Positions 25,413-33,800 of a stretch of DNA of 35,064 bases are shown here, in pieces. The translations under genes and the position numbers were made by a program. The DNA comes from an uncultured Prevotellaceae bacterium (GTDB taxonomy: Bacteria > Bacteroidota > Bacteroidia > Bacteroidales > Bacteroidaceae), in contig CADBLU010000214.1 of the NCBI GenBank assembly GCA_902795605.1, positions 1 to 35,064 on the forward strand. Reading direction: 5' to 3'. Position 1 is the stretch's first letter, and each line of letters begins with the position of its first letter. The notes beneath the pieces are model-generated. The model was given only the letters and a program-made list of their open reading frames with translations, did not search any database and was not told where the DNA came from.

Positions 25413-26090
25413 CTATGCGGCCCGGTTTTCACTTTTTTTCTCTCTCGTCATTTGCATTATCTTTCTCAAAATCCTATACTTCTTACTCTTCACACTATTT
25501 GCATCCTTATAACCAACTCTCTGCGCAATCTCCTCCATCTTACATCCATCCAAATAATAACTCTCCAATATCATCCTATCCACATCACTCAACTTCTTCC
25601 AAATCTCATCCAATTTCCTCCATTTCTCTTCCTCATCAGATTCTTCATTTTCCAACACGTCAAACATCTCTCCTATCCCAACTCTTTCCACATTCTTACT
25701 TCCACTCTCCATCATCACATCCAAACTCACCACCTCATCTTTCACCTTCCTCAAATAATGCATTCCCACATTCCAACATATCTTTCTCAAATAATTCACC
25801 ATCCCACTCTCCATCAACTCAAAATCATCATCCATCATCTTATTCCACAACACCAAACATCCATCACTAAACACCTCCTCCAAATCCTCATACCTCAACC
25901 TCTTAAAACTACTCATCAACATCAACATCACTTTCTCCCTTTCATTTTTCATCAACTTACTCAACATAAGATGACTCGCTCCAAGAAGTCCCTTTCTCTC
26001 ATCCTCCAGAGAAACTTCCTTCACATACTCAACTCTACTCTCAAAAACTCTAATTACCATAACCCTTTTTATTGTGTAAAAAATACGCAT
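25413..26090 (-). CDS. ECF-like sigma-70 family factor with C-depleted coding strand
   Basis: The protein is about 225 residues; ATGs at 26090 and 26060 are possible starts, the second with AAAAAGG just before it. Region 2 contains DLEEVFSDGCLVLWNKM. Region 4 shows LSDVDRMILESYYLDGCKM and EEIAQRVGYKDANSVKSKK, a helix-turn-helix for the -35 element. There is no region 1 or 3, as in ECF factors. The nucleotide make-up is exceptional: bases 25561-25920 contain only three G on the plus strand, so the coding strand has almost no C. As a result the protein has no Pro and only two each of Thr, Gln and His. The gene is divergent from the LytTR operon. No anti-sigma gene adjoins it. Confidence 0.8.
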   Translation of the reverse strand: MRIFYTIKRVMVIRVFESRVEYVKEVSLEDERKGLLGASHLMLSKLMKNEREKVMLMLMSSFKRLRYEDLEEVFSDGCLVLWNKMMDDDFELMESGMVNYLRKICWNVGMHYLRKVKDEVVSLDVMMESGSKNVERVGIGEMFDVLENEESDEEEKWRKLDEIWKKLSDVDRMILESYYLDGCKMEEIAQRVGYKDANSVKSKKYRILRKIMQMTREKKSENRAA

Positions 26091-26185
26091 TAACAATTAT
26101 ATAGAGTAGATATTACAAAATATCTATCACTATGCTAATTTATTACCGAAAAAGAGCTGTTGACGGTATAACGCATAGTTCGATA

Positions 26186-26202
26186 ATCGTTTAGAGAACG
26201 AT
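26186..26202. promoter_or_regulatory. Inverted repeat in the divergent intergenic region
   Basis: ATCGTT, five bases and AACGAT form a 17-bp palindrome between the divergent sigma and LytTR units, about 75 bases upstream of the plus-strand -33 box. It could be an operator for one of the two regulators. The 26097-26501 gap also holds the promoter at 26276 and a small membrane peptide gene. Confidence 0.35.
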
Positions 26203-26275
26203 CTGCGTGTCCATTACACACACGCCTCAACTCATACAAGAAACCCTGTCTTTCATACAATACACACCAGAAAAA

Positions 26276-26306
26276 TTGGAAGATGACATCAAGATGATTA
26301 GTTTTG
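26276..26306 (+). promoter_or_regulatory. Promoter of the LytTR operon
   Basis: TTG (26276-26278), 20 bases and TAGTTTTG (26299-26306) fit the Bacteroidetes consensus fully. The start site near 26313 lies about 22 bases before the small membrane peptide gene at 26335. Confidence 0.7.
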
Positions 26307-26334
26307 CAGACGAATAAACGGACAATAGTATATC

Positions 26335-26430
26335 ATGTTTCTCACAGTAGCCGAAATCGTACTGCTTTGCGCTACAATCGCGGTGGTCAAGGCAGACTCA
26401 AAAGAAAGGAATAAAAATGAAGAAAAGTAA
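26335..26430 (+). CDS. 31-residue single-pass membrane peptide
   Basis: The frame encodes a 31-residue peptide: MFLTVAEIVLLCATIAVVKA forms one membrane helix and a charged tail (DSKERNKNEEK) follows. It starts about 22 bases after the predicted transcription start at 26313 and precedes the LytTR gene by about 70 bases, in the same direction. A small membrane peptide next to a regulator is a common arrangement for signal modulation, but no similarity is recognised. Being this short, it could also be a chance frame, so the call rests on position, promoter and amphipathic charge layout. Confidence 0.4.
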   Translation: MFLTVAEIVLLCATIAVVKADSKERNKNEEK

Positions 26431-26501
26431 GAGATGGGCTTATATAAATATATATAATTCATCACAATAAAAGACGATAGATATGCGTTATAAAGATAAT
26501 C

Positions 26502-26921
26502 ATGGTGTGGTTAATTATCAAGCTACCTTCCCTTCTGATGCGCGTGGCCTTAGACGAAATCGTCTATGTGAAAGCCGACGGCAACTATTGCGACTTGGTC
26601 CTTATCAACGGACGATGCCGCAAGATGACTTTCCAACTCCATTATTTTGAAAAAAAATTTGAGGAGCTCAAGAAAACCGACACGTTTATCCGTGTGGGAA
26701 GAAGTCTAATAGTGAATAAGCAGTATGTAGAGGTCATCGACTTGATTGACCAAACCATCTTCTTTGGAGGCAAGCACTTACAGCGGGTGCCTACGGCAGA
26801 AGACCTGAGACCGAGGACGACCGAAGGCAATCCAGTCAATCACGACATCTACACGGTGAAAGTCTCCCGCGACGCATTGAAGCTATTGAAAGAACAACTG
26901 GAACAACAAAAGCATCCTTAA
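26502..26921 (+). CDS. LytTR-domain transcriptional regulator without receiver domain
   Basis: The protein has 139 residues. The LytTR fold spans about 10-105: LDEIVYVKADGNYCDLVL (17-34), MTFQLHYFEKKFEEL (42-56), FIRVGRSLIVNKQYVE (62-77) and a beta-strand pair. This DNA-binding domain grips imperfect direct repeats in promoters. No response-regulator receiver domain precedes it, so control must come from another route, perhaps the membrane protein encoded 5 bases downstream or the small peptide upstream. The C-terminal 35 residues form a helix rich in Lys and Gln. The start is the ATG at 26502; a second ATG upstream is in another frame. Confidence 0.85.
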   Translation: MVWLIIKLPSLLMRVALDEIVYVKADGNYCDLVLINGRCRKMTFQLHYFEKKFEELKKTDTFIRVGRSLIVNKQYVEVIDLIDQTIFFGGKHLQRVPTAEDLRPRTTEGNPVNHDIYTVKVSRDALKLLKEQLEQQKHP

Positions 26922-26926
26922 AGGAT

Positions 26927-27841
26927 ATGGACGAATTAGGCAGATACGACAATCAAGAACCTGAAATACCTGAAATCATCATCGAGGATGATGACGACGA
27001 GCAGTTCGGGGAAACTGGCACAGGGCAAGCGACCGTTCCTCCACGCAATCGCTGGCCGCGGTGGCTTCTGGCTGCCTTCGCCCTGCTTGCGGCTGCCCTT
27101 TTAGCTGTGGTGGGCTACCACACCTGGAACCGCTATTTCCACATCGGCATACCCATCTCTACCTCTCCTTCGGAAAACATAAAGAAACTGCAACAGCCTT
27201 TAAGGAGGGAGATGGCAGAGATTAAGATGAAGAGCGACAGTATTCTCGGGGTTGCCTTAGATATCTATTCCATCCACGGCCTACGCGCCAACCTCGAGAT
27301 GGCTGAGCCCAACACTGCCGACGCCTCTGTGTTTCTCTATTGCCGCTCTGCCGACATCAATGTCGACAGCACCTATCTCGGCTCATTGGTGGTCGACGGC
27401 GAGGAGAAAACGTCCGACCTCAGCCGTCTCGGATATATGGCCATGGCCGATGGCCGACAGGTCATCGGTGTCTCACAGAGCGACAAGGTGAAGGATTATG
27501 TGAAAGAACGGAATGGCAGTTTCTTCAGGCAGTTCGTCCTCGTCAGCGATGGTGTCATTCCCAATAAATTCTATCTGCATGGGAAAGTGGAGCGGAAGGC
27601 CATCGGCAGAATCGGAGGCCGTCTCTATTTTGTGAGCACCCGCCATCCCGAGACGCTATGGGACTTTGCCGATGCTTTGCGTGAATACGGCTTTGTGGAC
27701 GCCATCTATATCACCGGTGGCAGCGACTATTGTTTTTACCGCACGCGCTACGGCGTCCGTCACGACATCGGCTCGCCAAAAAATCATCCTGATATGAAAT
27801 GGAAGGGGATGATCCCATGGCTGGTGTTCCGAAACAAATGA
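26927..27841 (+). CDS. Single-pass membrane protein with phosphodiester-glycosidase-like tail
   Basis: The protein has 304 residues. An acidic cytosolic N-terminus (residues 1-40, with EDDDDEQFGE) precedes one membrane segment at about 46-66 (WLLAAFALLAAALLAVVGYH). The large extracytoplasmic part contains GLRANLEMAEPNTADAS, YMAMADGRQVIGVS and, near the end, GFVDAIYITGGSDYCFYR. The last stretch faintly resembles the G-x-x-D-A-(L/I)-x-L-D-G-G motif of NAGPA-type phosphodiester glycosidases, with Thr in place of the first Asp; this is a weak match. The gene follows the LytTR gene by 5 bases and is surely co-transcribed. A signalling role is plausible but unproven. Confidence 0.6.
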   Translation: MDELGRYDNQEPEIPEIIIEDDDDEQFGETGTGQATVPPRNRWPRWLLAAFALLAAALLAVVGYHTWNRYFHIGIPISTSPSENIKKLQQPLRREMAEIKMKSDSILGVALDIYSIHGLRANLEMAEPNTADASVFLYCRSADINVDSTYLGSLVVDGEEKTSDLSRLGYMAMADGRQVIGVSQSDKVKDYVKERNGSFFRQFVLVSDGVIPNKFYLHGKVERKAIGRIGGRLYFVSTRHPETLWDFADALREYGFVDAIYITGGSDYCFYRTRYGVRHDIGSPKNHPDMKWKGMIPWLVFRNK

Positions 27842-27848
27842 CGCATAA

Positions 27849-28160
27849 TCAGTCGACATACTCTATCATCAGTTCATCGCTGACAACGAAATCATCGTGG
27901 TACCGGTCGTCATACTGGTACACGATACGCAGTCCACGATAATAGGACGGCACCCTCAGCACCTCCAGCAGATGCCACTTGGGAAGACCGAAGTCATAGG
28001 AAGACCGGTCGAGGACAAGTCTGTTAGTGACATAGTCGAAGTGATAGTAGCCGCCACCGATACACTGGTCGCCAGGCTTCAGCAGGTCTTTATGCTGGTT
28101 GACCATCCCCAGACGAAAATAGCCGTCCATGGTGATGATGAATTTTGGCAGTGTCATCAT
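27849..28160 (-). CDS. Small conserved-looking protein of unknown function
   Basis: The protein has 103 residues with no signal peptide. It contains KFIITMDGYFRLGMVNQHKDL, then CIGGGYYHFDYVTNRLVLD and SYDFGLPKWHLLEVLRVP, a regular pattern of strands with aromatic residues that looks like a genuine folded domain rather than a chance frame. I do not know its function. Its stop lies only 8 bases from that of the membrane protein at 27841 on the opposite strand, so no separate terminator fits between them. The start codon sits next to imperfect 18-bp repeats. Confidence 0.6.
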   Translation of the reverse strand: MMTLPKFIITMDGYFRLGMVNQHKDLLKPGDQCIGGGYYHFDYVTNRLVLDRSSYDFGLPKWHLLEVLRVPSYYRGLRIVYQYDDRYHDDFVVSDELMIEYVD

Positions 28161-28211
28161 TCAAAAGGGTTTATGTTCACCAAAAGGTTTCTTTTCACCA
28201 TAAGGTTTTCA
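28160..28211. repeat. Imperfect 18-bp direct repeats
   Basis: TTCACCAAAAGGTTT and TTCACCATAAGGTTT lie 18 bases apart (28176 and 28194), with a weaker copy TTCAAAAGGGTTT at 28160. They fill the gap between the TfoX-N gene stop and the start of the gene at 28160. Confidence 0.45.
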
Positions 28212-28213
28212 TA

Positions 28214-28534
28214 TCATTCCCGTCTCCGCTTCTTCGGAGCCGGCAGGGCTTTGCAGGTCTCACGCACGAGCGCCGACAGGTAGTCGCGGTCGTCCACGTC
28301 GGCGATATAGAAATAGTCCTTCGCACCTTCGTATGGCGGACGAAGCTCTTCTGTCCGGAGCAGCGCTCTACCCTCTTCCGTCGGTTTCAGGTAGAAACGG
28401 TCGTCGCAGATAAGCCCGAAAATCTTTCCGTCACAATAGATGCCATAGTCACCAAACATCTTTTTGGTCACTATCTCACCCGCACCACTACACTGGTCGG
28501 CTATATAATCTACAAAATCTGTATGACTGGCCAT
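28214..28534 (-). CDS. TfoX N-terminal domain protein
   Basis: The protein has 106 residues and matches the TfoX N-terminal family: an initial helix (DFVDYIADQCS), KKMFGDYGIYCDGKIFGLICDDRFYLK in the middle and YFYIADVDDRDYLSALV with a basic C-terminus. TfoX proteins act in competence regulation in proteobacteria; single-domain versions in Bacteroidetes have no tested role. It is cytosolic. A perfect -7 box lies upstream on the minus strand at 28606. The small gene at 27849-28160 lies downstream on the same strand. Confidence 0.85.
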   Translation of the reverse strand: MASHTDFVDYIADQCSGAGEIVTKKMFGDYGIYCDGKIFGLICDDRFYLKPTEEGRALLRTEELRPPYEGAKDYFYIADVDDRDYLSALVRETCKALPAPKKRRRE

Positions 28535-28605
28535 CGTCTGTATATATTTGATATCTGTTAGGCACGTTCAATCCTGTTTGGAAACATAGTTGTATGTACG
28601 ATTTG

Positions 28606-28613
28606 CAAAAATA
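28606..28613 (-). promoter_or_regulatory. Likely -7 box for the TfoX-N gene
   Basis: TATTTTTG on the minus strand matches TAnnTTTG exactly and lies about 70 bases before the start codon at 28534. No TTG is at the right distance upstream, so the call is partial. Confidence 0.4.
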
Positions 28614-28673
28614 CAAATAAATCTGTAAGTGCGAGATTACCTAATACTTTTTAACGTTAGAATCAAAAATTGG

Positions 28674-28740
28674 GCTCTATCCTTTCTGCTATTTAAGTTC
28701 AGCATGTCAGAAAGAGTATAGAGCTGTGGGGGAGCCCCCA
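28674..28740. other. Double hairpin in the divergent intergenic region
   Basis: A long imperfect stem pairs GCTCTAT plus TTTCTG (28674-28688) with CAGAAA plus ATAGAGC (28708-28724). Directly after it comes a GC hairpin with GGGGG and CCCCC arms (28728-28739). The element lies in the 354-base gap between the TfoX-N gene and the DUF4153 gene, upstream of the promoter of the latter. No gene is visible here. Confidence 0.4.
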
Positions 28741-28773
28741 TACCCTAAAAAAACAGAAAATACCGTGGCACCC

Positions 28774-28803
28774 TTGCCAATCTCTGCAAAATAGTTATCT
28801 TTG
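28774..28803 (+). promoter_or_regulatory. Promoter of the DUF4153-like gene
   Basis: TTG (28774-28776), 19 bases and TATCTTTG (28796-28803) match the Bacteroidetes consensus perfectly. It lies about 85 bases before the start codon at 28889. Confidence 0.8.
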
Positions 28804-28888
28804 CATGCGATATCGGCCAGCAAACAGATTCAGCCGATAAAAGACCGGTCCAAACCATAGAATAGAATTTAACAAAAGAAAGCGAAAG

Positions 28889-30532
28889 ATGAAAACAAGG
28901 ATAAAAGACATTTTGAAGCATCTGCTTCACAGTCCGTTGGAGTTTCCTGTCGAGGCTGCCATGGGCTTCGTGTTTTTCTGCATCAGTGCCTGGCATATAC
29001 GGCATAATGCATGGGATGAGGTTGCAGGCGATTATATAAGTGGCATCAACGCAGATATCCTCTGGTTGTTCGTGCCGCTGCTGGTACTGACCTTCTGGTT
29101 GCACAAGGTGAACCGCTGGGCCTATATCGCTTCAGGATTGTTATTCCTGCCGCTGATGACGCTCAATCTCCAACCGTTTCTATGGACCTACGGCTTCGGC
29201 TTCACCTACGTCCTGGCCGCCATCTTGCTGTTGGTGGGTGTGAGGCGCATGGACAACCGTAGCTTTGCGGCCCACGCCCTGCATGTGGTGACACAGCTGT
29301 TCTTCGGGCTCGTCATCTCAGGACTGCTCACGGGTGCCGTCATGGCCATTGTCGCATCCTTCCTCTATATCTTCGGCGTGGACACACCTAAGTATCTCTA
29401 CGAGCACATCCTGCAGTTCATCTGGTTCTTCATCGCCCCGCAAGTATGCTGCACACTCATCTCACAAGGCGAGGATGAGGTCGGCGAACCCGCCAAGGTG
29501 CTGCGGTTGATACTCAACTTCATCCTCTCGCCCGCCGTCATCATCTACACAGTCATCCTCTATGTCTATTTCATCAAGATTGCCTTTGAGTGGGACTTGC
29601 CCAAAGGCGGCGTGGCGTGGATGGTCATGGGATTCGTGACGGCAGCCCTCGCCGGCCGGCTGATGCAATATATCCTCAAAGAGCATTACTACGACTGGTT
29701 CTACCGCCACTTCACGTGGATAGCCATTCCACCGCTCATCATGTACTGGGTGGGATCTATCTACCGCATACGCCTCTACAGTTTCACTGAGAGCCGTTTC
29801 TACCTGATGGTGGCGGGTGCGCTGATGACGCTCTTCGTCCTCATGCTGCTATGGCGCCGCACCCGCTGGTTCCAACTGATGGCCCTCATCTTCGGCGCAG
29901 CCATCATCGTGTTCACCTACATCCCCGGCATCTCTGCCAAAAACATCGGCTTCATCAGCCAGAATGCCCGTCTGCAGCAATACATCAGCGAATTGAAACT
30001 ACTCGATACCCATACGGGCAAGTTCGTGGAAAAACTTGATATGAACGCTATCAGGAGCGACAGTCTGCTCAGCGCCCAATATAAAGAGGTGTGCAGCATC
30101 ATCGACTATGTGCGCGGCGACATAGGACGCGAAGCATTCACGGAACAATATGGACAATGGAACTGGTACGACTTCAATTTTAATCCCGAAAGGGATGGCG
30201 AGTACCAAGGCGAAGACTACATGCGCCGCCACCCCGTCGACCTAGGAGAATACAACATCATGTTGTCTGACGAAGAATACAGTATCAACGCCGCGGATGG
30301 CAATTTCACGGTGAAGAGAGACGACAAGGTGGTATTGGTCTACCCCCTCAATGAGAGGATTCAAAAGAACCCGCAGTCGCTCGACCACCCCGACAACCTC
30401 TACCTATGGCGCAACGACTCTCTCCTACTCGTCATCAATGGTTTCTATGTAGATGCCAATGGGATGGCAAGGGCAAACACCTACGGATTCCATTTGTTCA
30501 GAAAATCAAGCAGCGCAACGAGCAATCATTGA
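28889..30532 (+). CDS. Polytopic membrane protein, DUF4153-like
   Basis: The protein has 547 residues. The first 350 residues hold about ten membrane segments, such as VEAAMGFVFFCISAWHI, ILWLFVPLLVLTFWLH, YVLAAILLLVGVRRMD, VVTQLFFGLVISGLLTGAVMA and WFQLMALIFGAAIIVFTYIPGI. The C-terminal 190 residues are soluble and charged, with YNIMLSDEEYSI and FTVKRDDKVVLVYPLNERI. This layout, a membrane N-terminus and a soluble C-terminal domain, fits the Bacteroidetes DUF4153 proteins. The substrate is unknown. It has its own promoter and is followed by a large repeat array and a convergent gene, so it is likely monocistronic. Confidence 0.75.
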   Translation: MKTRIKDILKHLLHSPLEFPVEAAMGFVFFCISAWHIRHNAWDEVAGDYISGINADILWLFVPLLVLTFWLHKVNRWAYIASGLLFLPLMTLNLQPFLWTYGFGFTYVLAAILLLVGVRRMDNRSFAAHALHVVTQLFFGLVISGLLTGAVMAIVASFLYIFGVDTPKYLYEHILQFIWFFIAPQVCCTLISQGEDEVGEPAKVLRLILNFILSPAVIIYTVILYVYFIKIAFEWDLPKGGVAWMVMGFVTAALAGRLMQYILKEHYYDWFYRHFTWIAIPPLIMYWVGSIYRIRLYSFTESRFYLMVAGALMTLFVLMLLWRRTRWFQLMALIFGAAIIVFTYIPGISAKNIGFISQNARLQQYISELKLLDTHTGKFVEKLDMNAIRSDSLLSAQYKEVCSIIDYVRGDIGREAFTEQYGQWNWYDFNFNPERDGEYQGEDYMRRHPVDLGEYNIMLSDEEYSINAADGNFTVKRDDKVVLVYPLNERIQKNPQSLDHPDNLYLWRNDSLLLVINGFYVDANGMARANTYGFHLFRKSSSATSNH

Positions 30533-30553
30533 CCCTACATTCTCAAGGTAAAA

Positions 30554-30706
30554 GGAGTGTAGGAGTGTGGTAGTTTAGGAGTGTAGACATTACTATTGTG
30601 AATGACAGGCCATCGCCGGTTTTTCTCCATTAGTGTTATAGTCTCGCTGATATGTTTCTTAATCATCATCGGACTATCGTCTAAACTCCTAAACTCCCAA
30701 ACTCCT
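30554..30706. repeat. Octamer arrays forming a 28-bp inverted repeat
   Basis: Left arm 30561-30588 and right arm 30679-30706 are complementary at 25 of 28 positions, about 90 bases apart. Each arm is itself made of 8-bp units: GGAGTGTA types on the left (30554-30585) and CTAAACTC types on the right. The element lies between convergent genes, where it could fold in RNA and act as a transcription barrier. Confidence 0.7.
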
Positions 30707-30800
30707 AATCTCCCAATCTCCCAAACGACTAAACGACTAATCTCCCAAACGACTAAACGACTAATCTCCCAAACGACTAAACGACTAATCTCCTAATCTC
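30681..30800. repeat. 8-bp microsatellite with nested 24-bp repeats
   Basis: Fifteen 8-bp units in a row read CTAAACTC, CCAAACTC, CTAATCTC, CCAAACGA and similar. Within it a 24-bp block (CCAAACGA, CTAAACGA, CTAATCTC order) repeats three times (30721-30792). The array runs into the 3' end of the BspA-like gene, whose stop codon (30793-30795) lies inside a unit. Confidence 0.85.
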
Positions 30801-33800
30801 CCAAAACAAATCCGATGCTAGCATCGCCGGTGTTGACAATGATATTCAACCAGTTGTTGCCAGCGTTGTTGAGCACGAAATTCACCAGGTCAGTGACATC
30901 GGTGATGGAAATGCTTCTGTCGCCATTGACATCAGCATTTGCGACGATGAAGCCCTCTTCCTGTTTGTTGAGGATGTAGTTGACGAGGAGAGTCACGTCT
31001 GTGATGGAGACAGTTTTGTCACCGTTCACATCGCCGATGTCGGAGCCTTCCAGGCCCTCAGCCAACTGCCACCATCCTCTGAAGGCGTTGACGGTCATGC
31101 CGTTGCCAGACTGATGGAGAGTGTTGGCGTTGTCGAGATAGAGTTTGCCTTTGTCGCCCGCGGGGAGTGAGACAGGAGCAAATGTGCCGAGGAAATCGAT
31201 ATTGTCTGTCTCAATGTCGGCGGTGACATTGCTCAAGGTGACACTGGTGAACGTCGGATCACAGAGGTTATGCTCGTCGTCGTTCACGTAAGCCTCGTCA
31301 GGCGTCCACCTGATGATGTATGGCTTGCCTGCCTCGATAGCAGAAGCTTCCACAAAGTTTAGCGTCAGCGTGCCTGTCGCAGCAGAATAGGCCGAAGTGC
31401 CGAGCGTCATGACCTTCTCTGGAGCGTCGAGCAAGGTTGAGATTTGCGTGGCGTCAAGGGCGAAGGGCAGGCAAAGCGTGTTCCATGTGCCATCCTTATA
31501 GAATGTGCGGTCCTTCAGCTGCACACTGAATTTCTCCCCATTGAGTGTGGCGATTTTCGCAGAATTGTCTTCTGCGTCGTAGAGTTTGTTGCTGGTGAGG
31601 TAGCCGTCGGTACGTATATGGGCATAGGAATACGAGACCTTTGTGTCGTCATACGTCGTGCCTTCCTCGCCGATGATGGCAGGGCAGTTCAAGAACACGT
31701 CCACCGTGCCGTTGTAAAATGCTCCTGTACGACTATCAAAATACAAACTCTTGACGTTAGCAGTGCTCCAAAGGTCGCTGACGAACACCCTCTCCAGTTG
31801 GGTACAGTCTTTGAACATCTCACTCATCAATGCCACATGAGAGGTATTGAAACTGGTGAGGTCAAGTGAATGCAAACTGCCACACCCGGTGAACATGCCT
31901 GTCATGGCATCCACCTTCTCTGTATTGAATGAAGTCAAGTCAAGCTCTGTCAAGTTACTGCAATTGTAGAACATGTTACTCATCTCTTCCGCATTGGAGG
32001 TGTCGAAGTTAGAGACATCCAAAGTGGTCAATCCCGTGCAATAACTGAACATGGAGCTTAAGATATTGACATTGGCGGTGTTGAAGTTCGAGACATCCAA
32101 GGTGGTCAGACCACGGCAATTGCTGAACATGGCACTCATGTTGGTGACATTGCCGGTGTCGAAACTTGAGACATCCAAGACCGGCAGACTTCTGCATCCG
32201 GCGAACATGGCATACATCTGAGTGACATTTGGGGTGTTGAAGCCGGAAACATCAAGATCCGCCAAATTGTTGCAATTGTAGAACATCATCGACATATCAG
32301 TGGCATTGGAGGTGTCGAAGTTGCTGATATCCAGACTGGCCAGGTTCTTACAACCATTGAACATTTGGGAGAAGTTCGTCCCCTGGGCAGTGTCGAAATT
32401 GCTGAGGTCCAAACTAGTCAGGCCTGTGCAATCCTTGAACATCATGCTGAAACTATTGGCCTTGGAAGTGTCGAAACCGCTGACATCAAGACTCTCCAAG
32501 CCAGAACAGCCATTGAACATGGACAAGAAATCCGTTACGTTGGAGGTGTCGAAACCGCTGACATCAAGGCTGGTCAGCAGACTGCAATGCCCAAACATAT
32601 CGCCCATTTTCGTCACATTACTGGTATCAAAATTGGAGACGTCAAGGCTGGTCAGAAGATTGCAATTGAAAAACATTCCTGTCATATCGGTGACTTTGGA
32701 CGTATTGAAATGGCTCAAATCATAGTGTTCCATTCTGCCATACATAAACATATAGCTCATGTCGGTCACATTCGTCGTGTTGAGGTACTCCATTCCTGTG
32801 ATGTCCTCCAGGTACCACATGTTATAGAACCAATATCTCAAACTGAGAAGGTCAGCATTGACAAACGAAGGCTCAATGACGATGTGTTTCAACTGGTGTT
32901 CTTCGTTGTTGTTGTAGATTCCCCAGTTGGGAGTTCCCGCCCCGTTCGAGTAGACCTTGCAGTTGGTCACCTCCTTGTCGTACCATAACTGTGTGATGGT
33001 GAGAGGCGTGTCGCTGCCAGCAGGCGTGAAAGTGCCGCCCTCTGAGAAGTGCTCACCATATGTGAAATAGAGAGTATTCACCTCTTCACACCACAATGCG
33101 TAAGCCGCTTCAGATGACCTCAGAGTCAGATAGCCGCCTTCGCCATAGTGCGCACGGGTCTTGTCTGTGTAATTCGAATTGAATCTTGTGCCGTCCTGGC
33201 CAACCAAGTCTGTACAGTTATAGAACATATCATACGAAGATTCTACTTTACCGGTGTCCCATCCTTCGCCCACATAGATGGTCTGCAGTCCATGGCATCC
33301 AGCGAACATATTGCTCATGTATGTCACGTTGTGGGTATCGAAGCTGCTCAAGTCGAGTGTGACGAGACCGGCATTTGAGTATCGGATATTGGCAAACATA
33401 TTGGACATATACTCCACTTTTGACGTGTTCCAGCCTTCCAGATTGACATTTTTCAGTTGGAAGCATCCCGAGAACATGGAGGACATGCTTCTCACGTTGC
33501 TCACGTCCAAGGGACTGAGGTCGATGCTTACAAGGCTGCTGCAGCCGTCGAAGACGCTGAGCATGGAAGTCACCTCGCTGGTGTTCAGATTCTCCAGGCC
33601 TTTAACGCTCTCGAGGTTCTGGCAACCATAAAACCAATTGTCCATACAAGTGGGACGTGCGATGGAAAAACTCGGCTCAAACACCACATCATAGATTTGT
33701 CTCCTGTTATTACTATTGTTGAAGTCTGCGTTGTTCAATGGACTTTTACTGTATTGGTCCGGTTTTACGTCGTCCCATTTGCCAGTGATTTCGTATGAGG

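Noticed and set aside
25452..26093. Plus-strand open frame of 213 codons opposite the sigma gene
   Set aside because: It is rich in His, Leu, Thr, Pro and Ile only because the strand lacks G; sigma motifs are on the other strand.
26207..26317. 36-codon frame with a GTG start
   Set aside because: It overlaps the predicted promoter at 26276-26306 and ends at the likely transcription start, so it would not be on that mRNA.
30721..30792. Possible CRISPR array
   Set aside because: The three 24-bp repeats are directly adjacent with no unique spacers and break down into 8-bp units.
30602..30796. 64-codon plus-strand frame with a membrane-like start and QTTKRLIS repeats
   Set aside because: The repeats are a translation of the 24-bp intergenic satellite and the frame runs into the convergent gene's stop; no promoter was seen.
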